NCBI RefSeq assembly: GCF_900103785.1
Contig: NZ_FNHE01000002.1
Location: 124,001 to 188,000 of the forward strand
From: Geodermatophilus siccatus
GTDB taxonomy: Bacteria > Actinomycetota > Actinomycetes > Mycobacteriales > Geodermatophilaceae
Reading direction: 5' to 3'
DNA length: 64,000 bases
In this document: piece after piece, positions 7,860-15,826 of the stretch
Layout of the letters: each line of letters starts with the position of its first letter
Position numbering within the stretch: position 1 is the first letter of the stretch
The notes under the pieces: generated by a model
What the model was told of the DNA's origin: nothing
The model's database searches: none
The model's input: the letters and a program-made list of their open reading frames with translations, nothing else
Translations under genes and position numbers: made by a program

Positions 7860-8534
7860 TCAGCGGCTCCGGCCGGCCGCTGCCGCCCGCGTCACCCCGC
7901 GCGCGACCTCCGCGGCGGGCAGGGCGCGGACCCCGAGCGCCTCGGCGTCGGCGAGCCGTTCGGGCGTGACCTGCGAGGTCGCGTCCGGGACGACGACCAC
8001 GCGGTAGTCGCGCTCGCTGGCGTCGAACACGGTGGCCCGCGGGCAGTTGGGGAAGTTGCAGCCGGCCACGACCACGGTGTCGACCCCGAGCTGCCGCAGG
8101 TGGCCGTCCAGCGGGGTGCGGTGGAACGCGCTCCACCGCGGCTTCCACAGCACGACCTCGGCCGGGCCCACGGGTTGCAGGCGGCCCGCCAGCAGCGCGT
8201 CGCTGTCGAGCTCGACCCCGGGCGCCGGCAGCAGACCGGGGGCCACCCGGGCGCCTGGCGACCCCGGCCGCACGACCGGCGCGCCCGCCCGGACGGCGGC
8301 CCGGCGGACGAGGTCGACGTCGTCCCCGGCGTAGAGCCGGACGACGTGCACGACCGGCCGCCCGGCGGCCCGGTAGGCGGTGACCAGCCGGGTCAGCGCG
8401 GGCAGGACGGCCGACGTGCCGGCCACCGCTGCGGTCCCGTCGTCGAGGAAGTCGACCTGCGTGTCGACCACGAGGAGCGCGGAGGTCTCCAGGTGGGGTT
8501 CGGTGAACGCGTCGTTCCCCGCGGGCGTGCCCAT
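7860..8534 (-). CDS. Isochorismatase-family cysteine hydrolase
   Basis: A 224-residue protein with the Asp-Lys-Cys triad of the family: Asp in ALLVVDTQVDF, Lys in VLWKPRWSAF and Cys in VVVAGCNFPNCPRA. A non-proline cis-peptide region precedes the cysteine. Cysteine attack points to an amidase or nicotinamidase-like activity rather than true isochorismate hydrolysis. The family is broad, so the substrate stays open. It is followed closely by the hypothetical gene at 7439. Confidence 0.88.
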   Translation of the reverse strand: MGTPAGNDAFTEPHLETSALLVVDTQVDFLDDGTAAVAGTSAVLPALTRLVTAYRAAGRPVVHVVRLYAGDDVDLVRRAAVRAGAPVVRPGSPGARVAPGLLPAPGVELDSDALLAGRLQPVGPAEVVLWKPRWSAFHRTPLDGHLRQLGVDTVVVAGCNFPNCPRATVFDASERDYRVVVVPDATSQVTPERLADAEALGVRALPAAEVARGVTRAAAAGRSR

Positions 8535-8673
8535 CGCCCCAGCCTCTCAAGGCCCCGCCAGGTGTGTCCCCGCGGGCGCTCCGCCCCTGCCCCGCATGGT
8601 GGGCAGCTCCTGAGTGCCCGGGGGGACGGTCCTGCCCCGCGCCTGCGCGTTGGGGGGCGCAGCGCGAGCACCT

Positions 8674-8727
8674 CCGGGGATGCTCCACCCCTGCTTCCCT
8701 GAGGAAGCAGGGGTGGAGCATCCCCGG
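8674..8727 (-). terminator. Perfect 25-bp hairpin after the acyl-CoA dehydrogenase
   Basis: Arms 8674-8698 and 8703-8727 are perfect inverted copies with the loop CTGA. The structure begins one base past the stop of the acyl-CoA dehydrogenase. It probably ends that minus-strand transcript; there is no T-run, as is common for actinobacterial terminators. The length and perfection are unusual for a simple terminator. Confidence 0.8.
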
Positions 8728-8728
8728 G

Positions 8729-9901
8729 TCAGTAGGACCGCGGCAGGCCCAGCACCTTGGTCGCGACGAAGGCCTTGACCATGTTGTTGTTGACCGGGGC
8801 GACCTGGTACATGCGGGTCTCGCGGAACTTGCGCTCGACGTCGTACTCGTCGACGAACCCGTTGCCGCCGTGGGTGTCGAGGGCGGTGTTGGCCGCGGCC
8901 CAGCTGGCCTCGGAGGCGAGGTGCTTGGCCATGTTCGCCTCGGCTCCGCACGGCCGGCCGGCGTCGAAGAGCCGGGCGGCCTCGTAACGCATCAGGTCCG
9001 CGGCGCGGACCCTCATGTAGGCGTCGGCCAGCGGGAACTGCACCCCCTGGTTGGCGCCGATCGGGCGGCCGAACACCTCCCGCTGGTTGGCGTAGGCGAC
9101 GGCCCGGTCGACGAACCAGTAGCCGTCGCCGATCGCCTCGGCGGCGAGCAGGATGCGCTCGGCGTTCCAGCCGTCGATCACGTACCGGAAGCCGGCGTCG
9201 ACCTGGCCGACGACGTGGTCGGCGGGCACCCGCACACCCCGGTACGCGACCTGGTTGGTCGCGTAGTTGAACATCGTGCGCACCGGCACGACCTCGAGGG
9301 TCTCCGGCTGCTCGGCGCGCACCCGGCGCAGGTCGACGAGGAAGAGGGTCAGCCCGCGCGTCCTGTCGGCCCCCCGCTCGCTCGTGCGGGCCAGCACGAG
9401 GGCGAGGTCGGACTCCTGGATCCGGCTGGTCCAGTTCTTGTGCCCGGTGATCACGAAGTCGTCGCCGTCGCGGGTGGCCGTGGTGGCGATGGCGGTGGTG
9501 TCCGACCCGGCCGCGGACTCGGTGATCGAGAACGCCTGCAGCCGCAGCTCGCCCTGGGCGATCCGCGGCAGGTAGGCCTCCTTGAGCGCGTCGCTGCCGT
9601 GCCGCAGCAGGGCGCCCATCGTGTACATCTGCGCGTGGCAGGCCGCGGAGTGCCCGCCGGAACGGTTGATCTCCTCCATGACGACGGACGCCTCGGTCAC
9701 GCCGAGGCCCGCGCCGCCGTACTCGGCGGGGATCAGGACCGAGAGCAGGCCGGCCGCGGTCAAGGTGTCGACGAACTCCTGCGGATAGCGGCGGTCCCGG
9801 TCGGTCTCGCGCCAGTAGGCGTCAGGGAACTCCGCGCACAACCCGCGGGTGCGGGCGCGCAGGACGCCGAGGGAGACCTCGTCGGTGCCGGCGGCTGGCA
9901 T
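8729..9901 (-). CDS. Acyl-CoA dehydrogenase
   Basis: A 390-residue flavoprotein of full family length. N-terminal helical domain, then the beta domain with FSITESAAGSDT, which binds FAD and substrate, and the C-terminal helical domain ending in THGGNGFVDEYDVERKFRE, which resembles the conserved GGxG region near the FAD site. It would introduce an alpha-beta double bond into a short or branched acyl-CoA. No partner genes for a defined pathway are next to it; the hydrolase genes downstream are separated by a strong hairpin. The chain-length preference cannot be stated. Confidence 0.92.
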   Translation of the reverse strand: MPAAGTDEVSLGVLRARTRGLCAEFPDAYWRETDRDRRYPQEFVDTLTAAGLLSVLIPAEYGGAGLGVTEASVVMEEINRSGGHSAACHAQMYTMGALLRHGSDALKEAYLPRIAQGELRLQAFSITESAAGSDTTAIATTATRDGDDFVITGHKNWTSRIQESDLALVLARTSERGADRTRGLTLFLVDLRRVRAEQPETLEVVPVRTMFNYATNQVAYRGVRVPADHVVGQVDAGFRYVIDGWNAERILLAAEAIGDGYWFVDRAVAYANQREVFGRPIGANQGVQFPLADAYMRVRAADLMRYEAARLFDAGRPCGAEANMAKHLASEASWAAANTALDTHGGNGFVDEYDVERKFRETRMYQVAPVNNNMVKAFVATKVLGLPRSY

Positions 9902-9952
9902 GGGCGTCCTCCCAGGGGGCGCGTGTCGGTGGAGTGCGCGGGCGGCCGTCGG

Positions 9953-10543
9953 TCAGGGCACCCGGCGGCTCCACGTCGGCTCGACGCGGGCCCACTCGCG
10001 GGTCCACCACCGGTCGGCCCGCGAGGCGACCAGCCGGCACAGCGCGGCGTGCAGCAGGACGGTGGTCACCACGGTGCCGGCCCAGCCGAGCCCGGCCAGC
10101 ACGAGCGTGCTCCGCCGCACCGCGGCCGGCGTCATCGGCGCGCCGGTCGGCCGCCCGTCGGACGTCGTCCACAGCACCAGGGTGTCGCCGGCGCGGGTGG
10201 TCGGACGCGCGAGCACCTGGCCCTCCACCGGGGTCCCGTCGGGGGAGGTCCACCGCGCCGGGACAGGGACCCGGACCCGCGGGGCCGCGTCGGCGGGGAC
10301 CACCGCGTCGGCGGTCACGACGGCGGGGACCTGCGTGCGCTCGTCGGCCTGCTGCCGGGCCACGGCCGCCAGGTCGGAGCGGACGGCGGTCCCCACGGCG
10401 AGGGCGGCCGGCACCGAGAGCAGCACCACGAGCAGGACGACGACCCGCGACACGAACTCCACCGTGTGGCTCGTCCGCTTGAGCGGGCCCGAGCCGAGCG
10501 TGAACCGGCGGACGCCGCGGGTGAGGGGACCGGGCAGGGTCAT
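9953..10543 (-). CDS. Rv1733c-like two-helix membrane protein
   Basis: A 196-residue protein with one membrane helix near residues 30-50 (VVVLLVVLLSVPAALAVGTAV), an extracytoplasmic domain of about 90 residues, and a second helix near residues 140-165 (STLVLAGLGWAGTVVTTVLL). This topology and the positively charged RWWTREWARVEPTW tail match the Rv1733c family, whose biochemical role is unknown. GGAGGAGG lies six bases before the ATG. It is divergent from the VapB/cupin gene. Confidence 0.8.
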   Translation of the reverse strand: MTLPGPLTRGVRRFTLGSGPLKRTSHTVEFVSRVVVLLVVLLSVPAALAVGTAVRSDLAAVARQQADERTQVPAVVTADAVVPADAAPRVRVPVPARWTSPDGTPVEGQVLARPTTRAGDTLVLWTTSDGRPTGAPMTPAAVRRSTLVLAGLGWAGTVVTTVLLHAALCRLVASRADRWWTREWARVEPTWSRRVP

Positions 10544-10718
10544 GACACCGCCTCCTCCGCACCGGGCTCCATCGTGCCAGCGGATCCCGCCCCGTCGGCC
10601 GGTGCGCGTCCCGGGTCGGAGCGGCTGCGGCAGCACGGCCGCGCCGCGACGACGTCCGAGGCGACGGTGGCCGTGACCGCCGGCGCCGTACGCGTACGCA
10701 CCGGCCCGCGGGTGCACA

Positions 10719-11312
10719 GTGACCGTCGTGACGAAGCGCCTGGTGGAGATCGACGACACAGACCTCGAGGCCGCCCGGGTGGCACTGTCGACCTCGACCA
10801 CCGAGCAGACGGTCGGCCGGGCGTTGCGCGAGGCGGCCGCCTCGGTCGGCCGTCGCCGCGAGGTCGTGTGGCTGCCCGGCGGCTCCCCTCCCACGGACCA
10901 GGGGAGCGACGAGCGAGGGGGGACCGTGCAGCCACAGGTCCGGCACAGCGACGAGGTGGAGCCCCAGGTCTGGGACGACCCCGTGCGCGGCGAGGTCTCC
11001 TTCCGGGTGCTGTTCAGCGCCGACCGCACCCCGACGTCCGCGCTGTACACCGGGCTGACCGAGGTGGCGCCCGGCGGGCGGCTGGGGCTGCACCGGCACG
11101 GCCAGGCCGAGGTGTACCACCTCGTCGAGGGCAGCGGGGTGGTCGTCCTGGACGGCGTCGAGCACCCGGTGACGGCGGGGTCGGCGGTGTTCGTCCCCGG
11201 GAACGCCGAGCACGGCATCCGCAACACCGGCGAGGGGCCGCTCCGGTTCGTGTACGCGTTCGCGACCGACTCGGTCGACGACGTGGTCTACCGGTTCTCC
11301 GACGAGGGGTGA
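10719..11312 (+). CDS. VapB-type antitoxin segment fused to a cupin domain
   Basis: The frame of 197 codons has two unlike parts. Residues 1-55 (KRLVEIDDTDLEAARVAL, then EQTVGRALREAA) look like a VapB antitoxin. Residues 70-197 form a single cupin with a HRHGQAEVYHLVEGSG metal-binding motif. A GTG at 10926 with a GAGGGGGGACC site just upstream could start the cupin alone. The linker DNA contains two nested inverted repeats. No VapC toxin is present. GTACGCGTAC, a possible operator, lies at 10688. Either this is a true fusion or the cupin start sits in frame behind an antitoxin remnant. Confidence 0.7.
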   Translation: MTVVTKRLVEIDDTDLEAARVALSTSTTEQTVGRALREAAASVGRRREVVWLPGGSPPTDQGSDERGGTVQPQVRHSDEVEPQVWDDPVRGEVSFRVLFSADRTPTSALYTGLTEVAPGGRLGLHRHGQAEVYHLVEGSGVVVLDGVEHPVTAGSAVFVPGNAEHGIRNTGEGPLRFVYAFATDSVDDVVYRFSDEG

Positions 11313-11368
11313 CCGACGCCCCCTCGGCGCACCCGCGACCTGTCGCACCGGGCCGCGAGACTGCGGGG

Positions 11369-13030
11369 GTGAACAGGGTCGTCCTCGAGCGCCGGGCCGA
11401 GGGTGCGGTGGCGGCCCGGGAGCTCGGCGACGACGGGACGACGGTCGGCGAGACGCGGCTGCCCGCAGGCTCGCTCGCGGGGTTCGTCCGGGAGCGGGAG
11501 CGCGTGCCGGTCCGCTGGGTGTGGGACGACACCACCCGCTGGTACCCGGCGCTGCTGGACGCCGGCGTCCGGGTCGAGCGCTGCACCGACCTGCGGCTCA
11601 CCCACGCGGTGCTGCGGCGCTCGCCCCTCGTCGACCAGGCCCTGCTCACCGCCGGCGAGACCGCGGCCTGGGACGCGCTGCAGCCGGTGACCCCCGCCGA
11701 CCCGGCGCTGTTCCCGCTCGAGGACCCGGCCGACGGCCTGGACCCGGTCGCCGAGCACGAGCGCCAGCAGGCCGCGCTCGCCGCGTCGACGCACCCCGCC
11801 CGCCTGGCGCTGCTGCTGGCCGCCGAGTCCTCCGGGGCGCTGGTGGCGGCCGAGATGACGCACGCCGGGCTGCCGTGGCGGGCCGACGTGCACGAGCGCC
11901 TGCTCACCGAGCTGCTGGGTCCGCGCCCGCCGCACGGCTCCCGCCCCGCGGTGCTGGAGGCGCTGGCCCGGGAGGTCCGCGCGGCGCTGCGGGCACCCGA
12001 GCTGAACCCGGACTCGCCCGGCGCGCTGCTGCGGGCGCTGCAGTCGGCGGGGCTGGCCGTGGAGGACACCCGCTCCTGGACGCTCGAGCAGCTCGACCAC
12101 CCCGTCGTGGGCCCGCTGCTGGAGTACAAGCGGCTCTCCCGGCTGCTGACCGCCAACGGCTGGGCCTGGCTGGACGCGTGGGTCCGCGAGGGCCGGTTCC
12201 GGTCGTGGTTCGTGCCCGGCGGCGTGGTCACCGGGCGGTGGGCCTCCAGCGGCGGGGGAGCGCTCTCGGTCCCGGTCCAGGTCCGCCCGGCCGCGGTCGC
12301 CGACGACGGCTGGCGGCTCGTCGTCGCCGACGTCGCCCAGCTCGAGCCGCGGGTGCTCGCCGGCATGAGCGGGGACGACGCGATGGCCGAGGCCGCTCGG
12401 GCCGCCGACCTGTACGAGGGCATGGTGGCCGGCGGCGCGGTCGAGACGCGGACCCAGGCCAAGGTCGCGATCCTCGGCGCGATGTACGGCGCCACCCGGG
12501 GCGGGAGCGGCCGCATCATGCCCCGGCTGACCCGCCGCTACCCGCGGGCCATCGGGCTGGTCGAAGAGGCCGCCCGGGCCGGCGAGCGCGGAGAGGTCGT
12601 GCACACCCTGCTCGGCCGCGGCTCGCCCCGCCCCACCGGCGCGTGGGCCGAGCGCGCCGTCGCGCTGGGCGAGCCGGCCGAGGTCGCCGGCTCCCGGGAG
12701 GAGCGCGACCGGCACCGCCGGGCCTGGGGGCGGTTCACCCGCAACTTCGTCGTCCAGGGCACCGGTGCCGAGTGGGCCCTGTGCTGGCTGGCCGACCTGC
12801 GCAACCGGCTGTGGCGCCTGGGCGGCGCCGGCCCGCTGCAGCAGCGGCCGCACCTGGTCTTCTTCCTGCACGACGAGGTCGTCGTCCACACGCCCGACCA
12901 CCTCGCCGACGCGGTCGCCGAGGAGGTGCGCCGCGCCGCCGCGGCGGCCGGCCGGCTGCTCTTCGGTGCCTTCCCCGTCGACTTCCCGCTCGACGTGTCG
13001 GTGGTCGCGTCCTGGGCCGACGCCGGCTGA
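11369..13030 (+). CDS. DNA polymerase I-like protein (bifunctional exonuclease/polymerase family)
   Basis: A 553-residue family A polymerase paralogue. The C-terminal half has motif A as VVADVAQLEPRVLAG near residue 320, the O-helix as TQAKVAILGAMYGA near 355, and motif C as FFLHDEVVVHTPD near 500, so polymerase chemistry looks intact. The N-terminal part aligns with the 3'-5' exonuclease fold only loosely, and I cannot find the Asp-x-Glu of an active site. There is no 5' nuclease domain. It is an accessory polymerase, not the replicative PolA. The GTG start follows a G-rich site. Confidence 0.85.
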   Translation: MNRVVLERRAEGAVAARELGDDGTTVGETRLPAGSLAGFVRERERVPVRWVWDDTTRWYPALLDAGVRVERCTDLRLTHAVLRRSPLVDQALLTAGETAAWDALQPVTPADPALFPLEDPADGLDPVAEHERQQAALAASTHPARLALLLAAESSGALVAAEMTHAGLPWRADVHERLLTELLGPRPPHGSRPAVLEALAREVRAALRAPELNPDSPGALLRALQSAGLAVEDTRSWTLEQLDHPVVGPLLEYKRLSRLLTANGWAWLDAWVREGRFRSWFVPGGVVTGRWASSGGGALSVPVQVRPAAVADDGWRLVVADVAQLEPRVLAGMSGDDAMAEAARAADLYEGMVAGGAVETRTQAKVAILGAMYGATRGGSGRIMPRLTRRYPRAIGLVEEAARAGERGEVVHTLLGRGSPRPTGAWAERAVALGEPAEVAGSREERDRHRRAWGRFTRNFVVQGTGAEWALCWLADLRNRLWRLGGAGPLQQRPHLVFFLHDEVVVHTPDHLADAVAEEVRRAAAAAGRLLFGAFPVDFPLDVSVVASWADAG

Positions 13031-13052
13031 GTCCCTGGCCTCCCGCGGTCCA

Positions 13053-13066
13053 GCCCCCGGCGGGGC
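13053..13066. terminator. Small hairpin between convergent genes
   Basis: GCCCC-CGGC-GGGGC lies in the 47-base gap between the converging polymerase and MDR genes. It is short but could serve both transcripts. Confidence 0.35.
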
Positions 13067-13077
13067 GCCCCCCGCGG

Positions 13078-14115
13078 CTACGGCCGCTCGGCCAGTGAGA
13101 CCACCACCTTGCCGCGGAGCTGCCCGGAGCCCGCGTGCTCGAAGGCGGAGGCCACGTCCTCCAGCGCCACGACGCGGTCGAGCGGGACGCGCAGACGGGC
13201 CGTGTCGACCAGGTGGGCGAGGTGGGCGAGGTCGACCGGTGACCGCCGGGTCGCGACGGCGGTCACCCGGGGCCCGTGGCGCAGGCGCAGTCCCCTGACC
13301 GTGTCGGGGGACAGCGGCCGGGTCGACACCAGGACGCCGTCACGGGTCAGCGAGGGGCGCACCGCGGCGAACCGCAGCGCGCCGGGCGCGTCGAGCACGA
13401 CGTCCCACTGCCGGTCGCCGGCGAGGACGTCGTCCCCGTGCCGGTCGACGACGACGTCGGCGCCGAGGTCGCGGAGGAAGTCCGCGCGGGCAGGGTCGGC
13501 GACCGCGGTGACGGAGGCGCCGGCGAGCCGGGCGAGCTGCACGGCGTACCCGCCGATCCCCCCGGCCGCCCCGACGACCAGCACCCGCGGGGCGGCCCGC
13601 GCGTGCAGGCCGGCCCGGCCGTGCAGGGCCTGCAGCGCGGTCAGGCCGGCGAGCGGTATCCCGGCCGCCTGCTCGAGGTCGATCGTGCGAGGCGCGCGGG
13701 CGACGCGGTGCTGCGGCAGGAGGACCAGCTCGGCCATCCCGCCACCGGCCGCCTGCTCGAGGTCGAGCGCGCGAGGACCGCGGGCGACGCGGTGCTGCGG
13801 CAGGAGGACCAGCTCGGCCATCCCGCCACCGGCGTGACCGATGAGGGCCATCACCCGGTCACCGACGTCGAAGCCCGTCACGGTCGGCCCGCACGCGACG
13901 ACCTCGCCCGCCACGTCGAACCCGGGGGCGACGCGGCCGCCGCTCAGCGCGCGGAACAGCCGCCCCCCGCGCAGCAGCCCGAGGTCGGTGCCGTTGACGC
14001 TCGACGCGGCCACCCGGACCAGCACCTGGGTGCCCTCCGGCGCCGCGGGCGCGGGCACCTCGACGACCCGCGGCGCGACCGACCCGCCGGCGCGGACGAG
14101 CCGCACGGCCCGCAT
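13078..14115 (-). CDS. MDR zinc-less alcohol dehydrogenase/quinone oxidoreductase with internal duplication
   Basis: An MDR-superfamily oxidoreductase of about 345 residues. The GroES-like half includes VLVRVAASSVNGTDLGLLRG and the Rossmann half has VLVVGAAGGIGGYAVQLA. No structural zinc cysteines are seen, so it belongs to the quinone reductase-like branch that uses NADPH. A 28-residue block starting GGGMAELVLLPQHRVAR occurs twice in tandem (about residues 95-150), lengthening the region between the two domains. I place the start at ATG 14115 (MRAVRL); an in-frame ATG at 14163 would add 16 residues of weaker coding character. Activity with the insertion is uncertain. Confidence 0.82.
   Translation of the reverse strand: MRAVRLVRAGGSVAPRVVEVPAPAAPEGTQVLVRVAASSVNGTDLGLLRGGRLFRALSGGRVAPGFDVAGEVVACGPTVTGFDVGDRVMALIGHAGGGMAELVLLPQHRVARGPRALDLEQAAGGGMAELVLLPQHRVARAPRTIDLEQAAGIPLAGLTALQALHGRAGLHARAAPRVLVVGAAGGIGGYAVQLARLAGASVTAVADPARADFLRDLGADVVVDRHGDDVLAGDRQWDVVLDAPGALRFAAVRPSLTRDGVLVSTRPLSPDTVRGLRLRHGPRVTAVATRRSPVDLAHLAHLVDTARLRVPLDRVVALEDVASAFEHAGSGQLRGKVVVSLAERP
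13664..13831. repeat. 84-base tandem duplication in the MDR gene
   Basis: Copies 13664-13747 and 13748-13831 are identical except for about four bases clustered in one short stretch. The unit is a multiple of three, so the frame is kept and 28 residues are duplicated. The two protein copies differ only at RAPRTIDLEQ versus RGPRALDLEQ. Confidence 0.95.
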
Positions 14116-14349
14116 CGTGCGGCCGCCGGTTCCGGCTCGGGGAGCGCCCTGCGGACCCGTCATGGACGGATCGTCGCAGGGCAGCCCGGTTCCCGTCGGT
14201 GGTCAACGGGCTCGACGCGAGGCGGGCCGAGGCAGCCGACGGGCTCGCCTGGATCCTCGACCTCCGCGCCGCACACCTGCGGCTCCACGGGCACACACCA
14301 GCACGGCGAGAGCCACGTCCAGCCCGACCCGTCGCGAGCCGGCCGGCGC

Positions 14350-15234
14350 TCAGGTCTCGACCAGCACGACGTCGAGGGCGGCGAGAACCGCGGGGTCGGA
14401 GATGACCTCGACGGCGGTGATCCGGTCACCCGGGACGACGAACTCCAGCGCTCCGCGCAGTCGGCCGTCCGGGGTGAACACAGCGCCGGGGGCGCCGTCG
14501 AGCAGCGCGGCGCGTGCTGCCCGGGCCCTGCCGAGGAAGGCGCGGGCGACCGCCTCGCGACCGCTGAGCCGCTCGAGCCCGCCGAGGGCGGGGACGGCGG
14601 CGTCCGCGCGGAGGACGACGTGCGGGTCGAGCACGACCAGCAGTTCCGCGAAGTCGCCGTCGCGCGCAGCGGCGAGGAACGCCTGCACCACCTGCTGACG
14701 GCGCCCGGCGTCCGTGGGACCGGCGGCGCCCGGAGCCGCTCCCTGCACCCGGCGCCGGGCGCGGCTGGCCAGCTGGCGCGCCGCAGCCGGACTGCGGTCG
14801 AGGACTGCCGCGACGTGGTCGAACGGGACGGCGAACAGGTCGTGCAGCACGAAGGCGAGCCGCTCGGGCGGCGTCAGCGTGTCGAGCACGACGAGGAGCG
14901 CGAGACCGACGGAGTCGGCCAGCACAGCCTCGCCTTCCGGCTCGGGCCCGCCCCCGGGATCCGACGCGTGCAGCTCCAACGGCTCCTCGCGGCGCGCGGC
15001 TCGGCGGCGCAGCACGTCGAGGCAGACGCGGCCGACGACCGTGGTCAGCCAGCCGCCGAGGTTGTCCACGCCGGTGGACCCGGCGCGCTGCAGGCGCAGC
15101 CATGCCTCCTGGACGGCGTCGTCCGCCTCGTCCCTGGAGCCGAGCACCCGCTGCGCGACCGCCCGCAGGTGCGCGCGGTGCACCTCGAACTGCTCGGCCA
15201 GCAGCAGCTCCGCTCGTACCGCGTCCTCGCTCAC
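14350..15234 (-). CDS. ECF sigma factor, SigJ/ECF41 type with SnoaL-like C-terminus
   Basis: A 294-residue ECF sigma factor. Region 2 is seen in HLRAVAQRVLGSRDEADDAVQEAWLRL (split: RVLGSRDEADDAVQEAWL is the core), region 4 in LTPPERLAFVLHDLFAVPFD. About 120 extra C-terminal residues form a SnoaL-like domain, the hallmark of ECF41 and SigJ proteins, in which the extension acts in place of an anti-sigma factor. The GTG start has GGAGG upstream. A minus-strand promoter of the ECF41 consensus lies 37 bases upstream and a matching plus-strand promoter serves the VOC gene, so autoregulation plus activation of the VOC-cupin pair is expected. Confidence 0.9.
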   Translation of the reverse strand: MSEDAVRAELLLAEQFEVHRAHLRAVAQRVLGSRDEADDAVQEAWLRLQRAGSTGVDNLGGWLTTVVGRVCLDVLRRRAARREEPLELHASDPGGGPEPEGEAVLADSVGLALLVVLDTLTPPERLAFVLHDLFAVPFDHVAAVLDRSPAAARQLASRARRRVQGAAPGAAGPTDAGRRQQVVQAFLAAARDGDFAELLVVLDPHVVLRADAAVPALGGLERLSGREAVARAFLGRARAARAALLDGAPGAVFTPDGRLRGALEFVVPGDRITAVEVISDPAVLAALDVVLVET

Positions 15235-15235
15235 C

Positions 15236-15262
15236 TGTCACATCCTCCGGTCCCGGTGCGTC
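15236..15262 (+). promoter_or_regulatory. ECF41-type promoter for the VOC-cupin operon
   Basis: TGTCACA, 16 bases, CGTC on the plus strand, matching the bipartite consensus known for ECF41 sigma factors. The -10 element ends 55 bases before the VOC start. Confidence 0.75.
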
Positions 15263-15270
15263 AGTGGTGT

Positions 15271-15297
15271 GACGTCGCCGACCGCGGCGATGTGACA
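15271..15297 (-). promoter_or_regulatory. ECF41-type promoter for the sigma factor gene
   Basis: Read on the minus strand: TGTCACA (15297-15291), 16 bases, CGTC (15274-15271). Same spacing and elements as the divergent promoter at 15236, which supports autoregulation. Confidence 0.75.
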
Positions 15298-15317
15298 GCC
15301 AGCAGAGGAGGACCGCC

Positions 15318-15791
15318 GTGCAGGCTCGCAGGCAGGACCGTGAGGCGCCTCCCCGGCGCGAGGCCGGCCCGGTGGGTCGTCGGGGTGGCGCGGTGGTGGA
15401 GGTGGCCGTGCCCGAGGAGCGCGGCAGCGTCCGCTACCTAGTCGACGACGTCGACGCCGCCGTCGCCTTCTACACGGGCCGGCTCGGCTTCGTCCTGGCA
15501 GCCGACGCCAGGCCCGCCCTCGCCGAGCTGGTGCGTGGCCCGCTCCGGTTGATCCTCAGCGGCCCGGCCAGCACGGCACGGCGGCCCATGCCCGACGGTC
15601 GCACGCCGGCGGCAGGCGGCTGGAACCGCATCCACCTCGTCGTCGACGACCTCGACGCCGAGGCGAGCCGGCTGCGCGCGGCCGGCGTCGCCTTCCGCAA
15701 CGACGTCCTCAGCGGGCCCGGGGGCAGGCAGGTCCTGGTCGAGGACCCCTCCGGCAACCCCGTGGAGATCTTCGAGCCCGCCGGTGCCTGA
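15318..15791 (+). CDS. VOC/glyoxalase-fold protein
   Basis: A 157-residue single VOC domain. After a basic, proline-rich lead of about 30 residues come VRYLVDDVDAAVAFYTGRLGF and HLVVDDLDAEASRLRAAGV, ending in QVLVEDPSGNPVEIFEP with the usual Glu. The family includes dioxygenases, glyoxalases and resistance proteins; this copy could be any small-molecule binder. GAGGAGG lies five bases before the GTG. It is the first gene after the ECF41 promoter and is followed after 35 bases by a cupin, so it is a likely target of the sigma factor. Confidence 0.85.
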   Translation: MQARRQDREAPPRREAGPVGRRGGAVVEVAVPEERGSVRYLVDDVDAAVAFYTGRLGFVLAADARPALAELVRGPLRLILSGPASTARRPMPDGRTPAAGGWNRIHLVVDDLDAEASRLRAAGVAFRNDVLSGPGGRQVLVEDPSGNPVEIFEPAGA

Positions 15792-15826
15792 CCGCGCCGC
15801 CCACCGTCGACAGCGAGAGGACGAGC

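Noticed and set aside
8564-11368. Plus-strand open frame running into the DNA polymerase gene
   Set aside because: Shadow of the acyl-CoA dehydrogenase and neighbours; polymerase homology begins after GTG 11369.
14164-14349. Short plus-strand frame between the MDR and sigma genes (MVNGLDARRAEAADGLAWIL)
   Set aside because: Starts reasonably but runs into the antisense of the sigma gene and has no ribosome site; insufficient support.
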